From: Primulina eburnea
Taxonomy: Eukaryota > Streptophyta > Magnoliopsida > Lamiales > Gesneriaceae
Assembly (NCBI RefSeq): GCF_022965805.1
Contig: NC_133103.1
Span: 48,801,693 to 48,865,692, forward strand
DNA: 64,000 nt
Direction of reading: 5' to 3'
The position numbers and the translations under genes are program-made. Positions 22,954 through 33,484 of this stretch are shown here, piece after piece (the stretch's first letter is position 1; each line of letters begins with the position of its first letter). Under the pieces are notes generated by a model that was not told where the DNA came from, did not search any database, and saw only the letters and a program-made list of their open reading frames with translations.

Positions 22954-24954
22954 ATGGCTGGATTCGACCCTCAAGATATCAGGAGTGAAATGGCTGCTAG
23001 CATGGGCGACAAATCACCTGACACAACACCCACAGCCGAAATCGGTGTTGCGGGTATGGAAATTGTGGTTGTACCCGAACAACCGACTCCTTTGGAAATT
23101 ATCGCCCCGGGTGAAACTGGGAATGAAATCGATGTTGAGAATCCACCAGATTTTGAAGCCCTGAACAAGGTATTTCCCCCTGCACCTATGCCGCGAAGAT
23201 CTAAGAGACAAGCAGGGTTTGATCCTGACTTCGTTCCTGTCAAGAAATCTCGAACCACTACTCCCTCAAATCTTTTGGATCCTGATTTCTCATCAGGAGA
23301 TGACTCTGCTGATGATGATTTTGAGTTGGTGGCTCGCCCCAAACCAACAATTGCTGCTAAGGATACCTCTGGTGTTCAAAAGAAAACCCATGCTACTGCT
23401 CCTCAAAATGTTGCTGAGAAAGAACCCTCTGCCGAACCTGAGGAAGATGAACAATCTTTGGCCGAGTTTCTTGCTCAACTTAAAGATGAAAAGGCCGCCA
23501 AGAAAACGATTCCTGATGAAGATGAACCTGACCCCGAAATGATGAAGGAATTTGAACAAAATCAGCCTGGAGCTGCCACTGATTCCTCCTCATCCTCGGT
23601 ATCTGATTTTGAGTCTTAGGAACAGGATGATGGTGAATCGGAAGATAGTGGGTCTGATGAAAGTGAGTCTTCCGAGGAAGTTGCTGCTGCTGATGTAGGT
23701 GTTGCCGAGGATGTTGCCGACACCAAGGACAACACTGACTCTATTGACTATGATCTCAGTAAGTCGTTCTCGCCCCAATTTTATTCTGAGTCTGCTCTGG
23801 AATTGTGGCCTCTATTTATTTCTCGAGAGCTGATTGAGGAGAAAAACATTGATGTTGACGCGTATGGGAAATATAATCTGATCGCATTCTTGAAGAAGCG
23901 AAAGCTGCTATCCACTGTCACCACTGTGATGCCCTACTGCCGCCGAGCTGTGTTGGAATTTTACTGCAATCTCTTGAGAAGTGTGGCAGATGAAGACTCG
24001 GCGAAGTATGGGAGAGTCTATGTTCGTGATCGCATCTACAACTTCTCACCTTCGGTGCTCAATGCATTCTACCATACTCCTGATGTTGAGGAGAGTGAAG
24101 AAATACCTGACATCCATGCTGTCATTTCTGTACTCACTGGTGGCATGACCACAGTGTTCCCTGACCATCCCAAGAAGATGAGTGCTGCCAAACTCACATC
24201 CTTCTACTCTGTCTTGCACAAGACCTCGATCTGGAATTGGACTCCATCAACAAATTCATCTACGGTGACCAGATCGCAGGCCCTTGTGTTGTTTGCTATT
24301 GGCACAGGTCGTGCCTTTAACTTTGGGAAGCTGATATTCCAGAATACATTGCAATATGCTGAAGGGGACTTCAAGAAGACTAAGCTGCCTTACCCATCGT
24401 TAATCTATGCCATCTTGGAATCTCAAGGGTTCATTGCGAACATTGATGAAGACCTCTGCCCCGTTGGTGATTCCCTGAAGATTTCACCAGCTTACTTGAA
24501 AGGCACCAGAAAATTCGATTTACCTTGGGTGGATTTGAGTGTTGCTGCCGATGTTGGCCACACTGCTGAAACAACATCTGATTCTATGCCTGATTTGACT
24601 AACCTGCCACCTGCACCTCCTGCTGGTTATGTTACACTCGCTATCTCATACATTCGTGATCAAATCACCTATGGTCGACAACAAATGTCATTTGCTCGCC
24701 AACAGATTGACAATGCTCAAAAGACCATCGATCATTATGAAAACCAAGTGGCAGCTTATGAGCTTTTACTTGCTGTGAGTCTCCATTCTGGACAAAAAGG
24801 GGGAGTGGATGCTGATGCTGCTGGTCCCAGTGGTGTAAACAAGGCAGATGATGTTGACATTGACTCTGATGATGAGGATGTTGCTAATGAGGCTGATGTT
24901 GCTGATGAGGATGTGGATACTGTAGCAGATGATGATGATGGCAGTAATGAGTGA
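22954..24954 (+). pseudogene. copia-1 ORF2: plant-transposon (Transposase_32-like) protein, one in-frame stop
   Basis: ATG at 22954 opens a frame of 667 codons (including the terminal stop) broken only by TAG at 23617-23619 (codon 222). Residues 1-280 are Pro/acid-rich, with a KR-rich patch (PRRSKRQ, VKKSRTT) that could be a nuclear signal, then long Ser/Asp/Glu runs; the stop falls in this run. Residues about 280-525 resemble the 'putative plant transposon protein' domain (PF20167): LWPLFISREL, RAVLEFYCNL, VYVRDRIYNFSPSVLNAFY, WNWTPSTNSS, QALVLFAIGTGRAFNFGKLI. A Gln/Ala-rich coiled coil follows (YIRDQITYGRQQ...), then an acidic Asp/Val tail. No signal peptide or membrane helix is visible, so it is not envelope-like. 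Comparable in layout to the extra ORF of copia-2. Its role is unknown. Confidence 0.75.
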
Positions 24955-25066
24955 TGATAATAGTTGTTCGAAATGTTTTATGATCTGCCCTGATTTGATT
25001 TGAATGTTATACATTGAATTTTGCAACATCTGTCACACAACATCTGTTTTTAACCACGCTTGTTTT

Positions 25067-25201
25067 CAGGGGGAGTCAACAGAAGTTGGCTGAAAGACTG
25101 GGTTGCTAACTCAGGGGGAGTTGAGCGTGTTAACTCAGGGGGAGTTGAGCCATATAACCATCTTTGATTTGTTTTGTTCAGAAAGGCAAAAAGGGGGAGA
25201 T
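25067..25201 (+). other. Multiple polypurine tracts of copia-1
   Basis: AGGGGGAG occurs at about 25069, 25114 and 25138 (the last two as CTCAGGGGGAGTTGAG), and finally as AAAAAGGGGGAGAT immediately before the 3' LTR. Repeated PPTs are a described Sirevirus feature. Only the last is positioned to prime plus-strand synthesis of the present LTR. Confidence 0.85.
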
Positions 25202-25968
25202 TGAAAGGAATTTATTCCTTGATATTCTTTCCTTATTTGAATATCTCTAGTATTTTGCCTTTCTAGATATAAGATTTAATATATGATATAAATCTAGGAT
25301 TGATATGATACATGATATCTTTTAGAAGTGAAAATATCTCTAAGATGTGATATCCTTGTTTAAAAGAGTTTGTTTCCTAATAAACTCTTTTTCTATGCTT
25401 AATAGGGTTTGCGAAGAGATGATATATATAGAGATGAGATTTAATATTTTCGGCGTGCGAGAGACGAAGCTGCTAGGAAGAATTTCTGAGTTCAAAGATA
25501 TCTCGTGCCATCGTTATTGTGTCGCTGTGAAGTGCTGACAACATTTGAAGACAACACCTAATCACTGTTTTGATTAGTGTGCTGATTTCTGAAGATTTTT
25601 CACTTCTCAGTTGATGCATCCTTTGAGTTTTTGGTTATACGGTTTGTTAGAAGTATAGGATGCAATTTGTCACTCGCCTATATGAGAGAGTTGTTTTAGT
25701 CTTTCACTAGTATCGGTTTTTGTAAACTTACAAGTTTTTCTAGTGAATTGTTTTGCCCTGAGGCATCGCACAAGTACTTGGTACTTGTGCATAATTTACA
25801 TCTTGTCTCGCATATTGTTTTTCAATTAAGTTATGTGTTAATGTGTTAAACTAAAATTTCCGCTGCATGTTGTCGTGAGTGTTACAACACCTACAGACAA
25901 CACCTACAATCTGATACACGTAACACTTAATCGTATTTTTTTTATACACTGTGGAAACGAAACTTTCA
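25202..25968 (+). repeat. 3' LTR of copia-1
   Basis: 767 bp, differing from the 5' LTR at about five positions by eye. Followed by the target duplication TATAT. Confidence 0.93.
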
Positions 25969-25973
25969 TATAT

Positions 25974-28900
25974 GAAATATATATATGATATTGTAGAATA
26001 AAGTTATTTTACATCTGGTACAAAAGATAAAATAGAATATAAAATTGGAACAACTATATTAAAATCAATATTTACCACACTTGTTTGTGTGCTCAAATAT
26101 CATATATTAAGACTTGATCTGAAAGAGTTTATACTGAAATATCATATATTAGTACCACATATTAAATGTTTTGTACCAATTTTTGTTAATATCAGTGAAG
26201 TGTTTAGAAAGAGGATTAAATGAAAACTCTCAAATTTTTCTTTCTTCTGCTTTCGAAATATGTGCTTTAAATCTTTTAAGGAGCTGATTTGGAAACTGCA
26301 ACAGACTACTTAAAATTGGGGAAATAGTCCAGAAAACTTGATGAAACTTAAATACAATAGAAAGTAAAATAACACAATATTTGTTTCTGGAAGTTCAAAA
26401 GACAAAACTCTTCTACGTATCTCATTTTCTTTTTCTAGAAGGTGTCACTAAAAAATTTGTTCAATACACATTTGTACAAACTCATTCTAGTAGGAGTTAC
26501 CATTGCCTACTAAAACTTTGCGTATTACAACTCAACAATTAGTGAATTTTGATTCTGAGAAAGACACTTTCAATATAATACAAACACTTCACACTTTCGG
26601 TGGGTAAATATAATGAGCGTGTGTTAATTTTTTGTAGACTTTCAGTATGATAAGCTAAAAGATGCGAGTGATTTAATTTCACAAAAGAAAAATTAATTTT
26701 ATGAACATATAATGTGTTAATTTTTTTGTAGACTTTCAGTATTATAAACTAAAAGATGCGAGTGATTTAATTTCACAAAAGAAAAATGAATTTTATGAGC
26801 ATATAATATGTTAATTTTTTGTAGACTTTCAGTATTATAAACTAAAAAATGCGAGTGATTTAATTTCACAAAAGAAAAATGAATTTTATGAACATATAAT
26901 GAAGCCTTTTTATAAAACATCTTCAACGTTCGAATGAGAACAACTCTTTTATTTGATCATTTGCTTCTTCAAGCCCCGTTAAATCTATTAAAAATAGGGA
27001 TAAAAGCATAAATAAAGCGTGGATTGTTAAGAAAATTTGAATTAAGATGCATTAAATATCATATATAAATGTTCAGTTTGGTATACGTAACTTTAAAAAT
27101 TAAATTAAATTGGTAGATTAAATTGATGTGTGCCAAATTGACATGAAAAAAATGTGTAAAGAGGCGGTTAACTTAATGTAATTAAGTAATTAACTAACAA
27201 AGCATACATGATAGATGCATATAATAAATTTTAATTTTATAATAACATGTTTTATTTAAAATAATTAATATGACCATTTTGCGTTAAACTGAGTTTTTAA
27301 ATAACATTTTAAATAAACTATATATTTTAAATTATATTTATTTATTATTTATTATGATATATGATGAAAATTAACTAATTTGACACAAATCTAGAGTAGT
27401 GTTTATTATTTATCGCTGCGTTCGAATATTTACTTTTATCGTAATATTTTTCGCACATGTGCTAATCACGATTTTTTTTTTTATTTTTTATTTTTGTAAT
27501 TTGGCCTAAATCTGTCCCATGTCTAGTTTCTATTGCATTTAAGCATAGATATATTATTTGTAACAAACTAATTATAATTTTTAGCATTCTAAAATTAAAT
27601 GGAAATTTACTATTACTTTAATTATTTTTAAATATAACTTATTAAATTCACGAAATACTATATCTTGTGGTTAATTGCAGGATCAGAGTGGTAATTCATA
27701 ACTTTAAAGACTAATACAGTAGAACGATCTTAACAATTTTTGGGTTTGAGTTTGAATTCGAAAGAGGTCCTTAAACTGTAATTTGTTTTCATATTCTTTT
27801 AGACTCAAAACAAGTTTTTTAAATTAAAGCAATGTAAAATCTCGTTTAAAAAATCATGTACAAAATTATCAATTAAGAAACTCGTCTAACAATTTTAGAG
27901 CTAAAAATATTAATCAATTGTTCAGTATTTCTTTCTCAATTGATAATATAATCAATCCATTCAATTTTTTCTTGTGACATGGTTGATCGGAGAAAAAGTT
28001 TTGACGAGAATTAACTTTGAGAAATTTCGTTTTGCACTTAATACTTTAATCACAAAAGTGAACAAGATTTAATAAACAATGTGACTATTTAGAAAATATC
28101 TATCCATTTTTTGCAAATAATTCACCACATCAATTTGCTCGAATTTGTTTCTCTTGATAATGAAAACTTCAAGAATATCAACTCTGAAAATAAATCATTA
28201 TCATTAATATCAAAAAATTTTTATGAATCAGATAATATGTTTTTATATTTGTCAAACTACACTACTATATAATAAATTTATAGAATAAAAAAGTTTTTTT
28301 GTTGGAAAATTCTATATTTACACTGAGGGTTAAAATTGGATTACAAAATGCATTTGAAATAACAAACTATCATTGCATTTTATTTTGAAAAATCTTTCAA
28401 AAATACATTTACGATAGTTTTATTATTTCAAATGTACTTTGTAACTCGTATCGTAGAATTTAGCCCGATTCGTATGATTCTTTTGCCTCCAAATAAGAAA
28501 CAACCTTGAATATATGTTGTGGCACGAGTGTAAACGAACAAATTTAACATAGCATTAAAAAAATTTGAAGTTTGAATTAGATATATATGAGCTCGAACTC
28601 AAATTAGAGTTTCAGTTCGATTTCAACTCAAATTTTAAAGTTTGAATTAGCATATTTCAGCTCGAACATACCAAATTAGTTTTGTAATTTAAACTGAATT
28701 TAATTCTGGAAAATTTTATTTACTGCAATTTTACAAAGTATTACGTAAATTGGGTATGAAGGAAAGAGGATGAGGAAAGCCACAGCCGCCGCCGTCATCT
28801 TCTATGATAATTTTTTTTTTCAAATCGTAAACGAGTATACACCGTGAAATTAATTAATGTTTTGTCATTTGCAAACGATGATGTCATTTGCAAACGATGA

Positions 28901-28978
28901 TTGTTTTGGCAAAGAATCGTGGATTATTTTTTGTATATTAAACTTTATAAAGAATAATTAAATAAAAACACTATTAAA
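25974..28978. other. AT-rich region, no gene seen
   Basis: About 3 kb of very AT-rich sequence without supported coding frames, apart from the tandem repeat at 26620-26901. A palindromic stretch at 28340-28440 carries AAATGCATTTGAAATAACAAACTATC and its approximate complement, possibly a small MITE. Confidence 0.5.
26620..26901 (+). repeat. Tandem repeat, three units of about 94 bp
   Basis: Units start at about 26620, 26714 and 26808 and contain GTAGACTTTCAGTATNATAA, GATGCGAGTGATTTAATTTC and ACAAAAGAAAAATNAATTTT. Units 2 and 3 are closest to each other. Confidence 0.9.
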
Positions 28979-28984
28979 AAAAAT

Positions 28985-29330
28985 TCTAATTAGCGACGGA
29001 ATTTAAAACCGTCTCTAAAGAGACCGTCATTATCATATTGCGACGATTTTTGAAAAGTCGTCGCTAATTAGCGACAATTTTGAAAAGATAAATTGCCGCT
29101 AATTAACGACAGTTTTTGATTTAAACCGTTGCCAATTTAACGACAGAGTATGACAAAAAACCGTCGCTAATTAGCAACGATTTTTGAAGAAACCGTCGCT
29201 AATTAGTAACAGAATATAACGAACGACGATTTTGCATAAATCGTTGCTAGTTAGCGACAGTTTAGTCAACATCCGTCGCTAATTAGTGATGGTTTCTGAA
29301 ATATTCAGTCGCTAATTTTTTTTTAAATGT
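28985..29330. repeat. GCGACGG inverted-repeat block
   Basis: A run of about ten short inverted units of the form GCGACGGTTT ... AAACCGTCGCTAATTAG, spaced 30-45 bp and alternating in orientation. The same words occur in the MITE at 49283-49637. The block ends about 50 bp from the truncated LTR of copia-3. Possibly the subterminal repeat region of a DNA transposon, but no ends were recognised. Confidence 0.7.
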
Positions 29331-29381
29331 TGTTTTTTTAATTTCGTAAAAAAAAATTCTAATTATTTGTACAAATTTTTG

Positions 29382-29489
29382 AATATTCATATTTCCACGA
29401 AATTTCCTGCAGCACGTTTTTTCTTCTTCTCAAAGTAGGCAATTCAAATTTGCCAACTTTGGCCCCACCTATTAACTTCATCGTCGACA
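29382..29489 (-). repeat. Truncated 3' LTR of copia-3
   Basis: About 108 bp match 45739-45846 almost exactly (TCCACGAAATTTCCTGCAGC, CTTCTCAAAGTAGGCAATTC), with only a few changes. The rest of the LTR is missing at 29381, beside the GCGACGG block. The polypurine tract CCAAGTGGGAGAAA (minus strand) lies immediately upstream. Confidence 0.88.
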
Positions 29490-29589
29490 TTTCTCCCACT
29501 TGGAGATTTGATTGAGAATCAAACACATCTCCACACATCCTTTCAATCTTGTCATTCCTTGCTACTTACGTTTCCGCTAGGCCACTTGA

Positions 29590-30466
29590 GGATCTACATC
29601 ACTCAAACTTATCAGTGTTCACTGGCTTGGTCAGAAAATCAGCTATGTTATCTTTCGTATGGATCTTCTGCATATCCACGCTTCATTCTTCTACTACTTC
29701 CCGTACAAAGTGAAATTGAACTCCAATGTGTTTCGTCCTGGAATGAAAGGCTAGATTCTTTGCGATGTGCAAGGCACTCTGACTGTCACAAAACAAAGGA
29801 ACATTCTCTTGTTTGTGTCTTATCTCCTCCAATAACCTTTTAATCCATATTGCCTCCTTGCAAACTTGAGTAGCTGCCATATATTCCGCCTCTGTTGTAG
29901 ATAACGCCACAACTGTCTGCAGTTTTGAAACCCAGCTTACAGCTCCCCTCGCAAGTGTAAACACATAACCAGTAGTAGATTTCCTTTTATCAGGATCACC
30001 TGCATAATCTGAATCGACATAGCCTCTGAGTGTAAAATCTGATCCTCCATAACATAATACAGCATTCGAGGTACCCTTAATGTATTTAAGGATCCTCTTA
30101 ACAGTGCTCCAATGCTCTCTTCTAGGATTCGCCATATACCGACTAACTGCTCCCACTGCTTGAGCAATGTCAGATCTTGTACAGATCTTGGTGAACATCA
30201 AACTTCCCACTGCTGATGCATATAGTCCTCGAGATATCTCCATCCTCTCTGCTTCACTGTTAGGACACATCTCGGAGGATAACTTGAAGTTAACAGGAAG
30301 AGGGGTCGATATTGGCTTACTATCTTGCATGTTGAAGCGTTGCAAGACTCTCTTCAAATAATTTTTCTGGGAAAGCCAAATCTTTCTGTTACTTTTGTCT
30401 CAGTGAATTTGCATCCCTAGAATCTTGTTTGCTGGTTCCAAGTTCTTCATATCAAATTTCCTAGCC
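29590..30466 (-). pseudogene. copia-3 RT 3' end and RNase H
   Basis: Minus-strand frame 30357-29683 carries SKPISTPLPVNFKL, ARSDIAQAVGAVSRYM-like, [32 protein letters not shown] and the ending SRTKHIGVQFHFVREVVEE. These are RNase H landmarks of Ty1/copia. A TGA ends the frame early; the IHTKDN..ADFLTKPVN tail can still be seen downstream. Cut at 30466/41976 by the solo-LTR insertion. Confidence 0.88.
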
Positions 30467-30601
30467 AACTGTGTAATGCCCGGGATTTTGATTCTATTAA
30501 TATGAGATTATTAATTTTGAATTGATGTGATTATAGCTGGGCCATTCCGAGACCAGACTGGACAAAGCATATGAATTGTATAAGTTTTGGACAGAACTAT
30601 T

Positions 30602-30816
30602 GGCGCCCGAGCGGTAGAAAGTGACCGCCCGAGCGCCAATGTTCAACAAAATATGCTTTGGACAGAAGATGTGGCTCCCGGGCGGTATTTTTGGACCGCC
30701 TGAGCGCCAATAAATAATCGTGAGGGCAGAGTCTTCCGCGCCCGGGCGGTAAGTTTTAACCGTCCGAGCGCCGAGCAAGCGCCCGGGCAGAAATTTATGA
30801 CCGCCCGAGCGTCGCC
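30602..30816 (+). promoter_or_regulatory. Four GC-rich dyads upstream of the solo-LTR TATA
   Basis: Imperfect inverted repeats of GGCGCCCGAGCGGT ... ACCGCCCGAGCGCC at 30602-30637, 30672-30709, 30736-30772 and 30778-30816, ahead of a TATA-like box at 30865. Loops are 8-10 bases. Resembles in layout, not sequence, the CGGA dyad arrays in the other two LTR families here. Confidence 0.7.
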
Positions 30817-32239
30817 TGATATGGATGAAAAATGATGCCACGTTTCTAGCCATGCAAAGTAGGATATATATAAGTGTTCTTTCATTCAGAAATACGAAAA
30901 AACAAAGAAAAGGAACGAGGAAGGCTTCTGAAAATCCTTGCGCCTTTATTTCGATCCGTCCGTTAGATTTTCAATCCGACTACGGTACCGTGTTCTTAGC
31001 GACAAGAGCTTCAACTGGACGTAAGTTTTGTTACGTTTTGTTATCATTTGAAATTATGATACTGCCAGAATCGGATATGATTCATAGATGGTGTTTCTAG
31101 TATGTTAGACATCGTATAATCGAAACCGGATACCGTATAGAATTGTTATGATTTTCTGAGTCGAATTGATTGAGATGTGATATCAGATCTGTATTATTAT
31201 TGATTATGAGTGGAGGAAATTGATATATGTTGATGTGTATTGCTGGGTATATTGAGATTGTGCAGTTATGCCGTCGAAACAGAATTTGATTTAGTTCTGA
31301 TTATATCCAGTGTTGATCTGAGTTGTATATTGATATGATATTCTCGATATTGTCATTGCCAGATTGAGTATTGACAGGAATTGAATCCGAGACTTCGACA
31401 TAGTTAGATCGACTGAAAGAAAGGTATAAATCAATGTTGATTCGGGATTGCACAACTCGAGTTTGATTTGACTTGAGTTTCCTTAAATCACATACTTTAT
31501 TTTATTGCATTGATAACTGCAATTATGAAATTGATATGTCTAGTCTGTTGATTCATAGACAAAGTATGTATTAAGTCATAGGCTGATTCGCCTAGTCATT
31601 GGCTGATACGCCAAGGCTTCGGCTGATTCGCCAAGACACTGGATGTTTGGTTTATATCGATGTCGTTTAGGAGTTGATTCCAAGGACGGACCTATGCTTG
31701 GCCCGTCCTAGGCTGTAGCCCAGCCCAATTTTATTTTACAAAGAGTTATAGAGATTCAAGCCAATTCTATTTTTTTTTTTTGTAAATATATATAGAGATT
31801 TAAGCACAGTCTAATTTTTTAAAAGATATCACGGTGCGAATGACTCATAAAAGTTAATGTCTAGAATACCTATTTAACTTTCACAGTAAATAAATGTAGA
31901 TTTTTGATATTTCAAAAGGGATTTGGTGCAAATAACTCATAAAATTGATAGATTTATTTTATTAATTCTTTTATTTAATAAAATTTAATTTTGAAAGTAC
32001 ATTTAAAATATATTAAAAATAGTTTTAAAATGTAAATTTTGAATCTAAGTGAAACTTGTCTTATATTACACGGGATACATATTAATTTAAATAATATATA
32101 AATTTGGAAAAATGATATTGATTAAACTTCTTTTTTGAAAATTAACTCTCCTATTTCCAATACGCTAGGAACCATACATTTTTTTTTAAAATATACCAAA
32201 GTCATTTTTCTAACTATTTTCATATTAATATCTCATATT

Positions 32240-32301
<62 letters not shown>
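32240..32301. repeat. (TA)n microsatellite at the copia-2 insertion site
   Basis: About 30 TA units; the run resumes after the copia-2 3' LTR (41336-41347). Confidence 0.95.
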
Positions 32302-32305
<4 letters not shown>

Positions 32306-33448
32306 ACGCCTTAAACGCATACAAATCTCGAGGATGAGATTAATGTTTTTAATGCTGTAACATATCCCAAAGTTTTTGTTTTGATGATACCAAAACTTGG
32401 CTTAAAAATGTACTAATGTTTTATATTGAGGCATGCAGGAAATTAAGAACAAAGTTAAGTTCGGAAGATCCGAAGTTGGTTCGGACGTTCTGAAAAGGTG
32501 CCAATCAGAAGCAAAGTAGAAGCTGTTCGGAAGCTGCGAGGAGCCAGTTCGGACGTTCCGAAGACGTGATCGGGCGTTCCGAACACAAGCAATCAAATCA
32601 CTTCAATGCGGAGACAAATTGATCTGACTGTTGATTGAGTAGATTTCGGACGCTACGAAGGACATGATCGGACACTACGAAGTGTTGAAGATTTCAAATC
32701 TCCGGAAACGCGGGAATGTTCGGACGGTACGAACTTGAGTTCGGACCTTCCGAAGCTGTCATACACTGTCTGAAAGAACTGTTCGGAAGAAACGTAGTTT
32801 GATCGGTCCCTCCGAAGCATATGTTCGGATCCTACGAAGTCAAGAACGGACGATCCGAAGTCATCCCAGAATTACGCAAATTGATTTCAATCACATCGGA
32901 CGTTCCGAAGCATAAACAGAAGATCCGAAGCTTGGCGTCCAAGACTAGTATAAATAGGCCTTTGAGGATGCATTCAAAAATATCCCACTCCACTCTCTCT
33001 TGTCTCTTACAAAGCTTTCTACTATCTTTTGTGTGCGTTGATTAAAAGAGTTGTAATATCAAAAGAGTTGTAGAAAAAGAGTAATACTCTCGAGTGGGTT
33101 GTAAAGTTCGTGGCTATCCTTGGAGCCCTCAAGGCCAAGTAGACGCATCGAGGCGTGGTTGTAAAAGCTAGCTTGGAGCTCCTAAAGCCAAGTCGATATA
33201 GTGATACCTCGATCCTCATCGAGAAGGGGAGACGTAGACGATTCTTCGTCGAACTTCCATAAACATCTCTATCCCTCTTTACTTTACGCATTTACTTTAC
33301 TACGCATTTATTTTACGCACTTACTTTACGCATTCATTTTTTATTTGTGATTGTCCCTCAAGTCTTCCGCTTGCAATTTTTGCAAACTCGTTTTAAAAAA
33401 CGCTAAAGGGCCTAAAAGAACCTATTCACCCCCCCTTTAGGTTCTTCA
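32302..33448 (+). repeat. 5' LTR of copia-2
   Basis: Contains more than a dozen TTCGGA...TCCGAA / TACGAA dyads between 32458 and 32930, then TATAAATAG at 32949-32957. The primer-binding site TGGTATCAGAGCC follows at 33451-33463. Confidence 0.93.
32458..32957 (+). promoter_or_regulatory. CGGA dyad array and TATA box of the copia-2 LTR
   Basis: Irregularly spaced dyads such as TTCGGACGTTCCGAA, TCGGACGCTACGAA and TTCGGACGGTACGAA. Duplicated in the 3' LTR with TATA at 40835-40843. Maize Sirevirus LTRs carry comparable CACCGGAC...GTCCGGTG palindromes, which supports a lineage-typical regulatory design. Confidence 0.65.
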
Positions 33449-33484
33449 AGTGGTATCAGAGCCAGATTTTTCAAAATCTTTTAA

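Larger units (their letters stand above)
15994..25968 (+). mobile_element. copia-1: Sirevirus-type Ty1/copia retrotransposon (9975 bp)
   Basis: Complete structure: two 767-bp LTRs (TGAAAGG...TTTCA), an exact 5-bp duplication TATAT (15989-15993 and 25969-25973), a tRNA-Met primer-binding site, gag-pol in copia order (protease, integrase, RT, RNase H), an extra downstream ORF and several AGGGGGAG polypurine tracts before the 3' LTR. Multiple polypurine tracts and an extra 3' ORF are known marks of Sireviruses. I count about five LTR mismatches by eye (about 0.65%), implying an age of a few hundred thousand years at commonly used plant rates. One frameshift and one stop make this copy defective, but only just. 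Confidence 0.95.

Noticed and set aside
16139..25538. Identical 63-codon frames at 16139-16330 and 25347-25538
   Set aside because: Both are inside the copia-1 LTRs at the same offset; no coding signature.
28985..29330. Regularly spaced repeats resembling a CRISPR array
   Set aside because: Units alternate in orientation and vary in sequence, there are no unique spacers of fixed size, and the genome is a plant.
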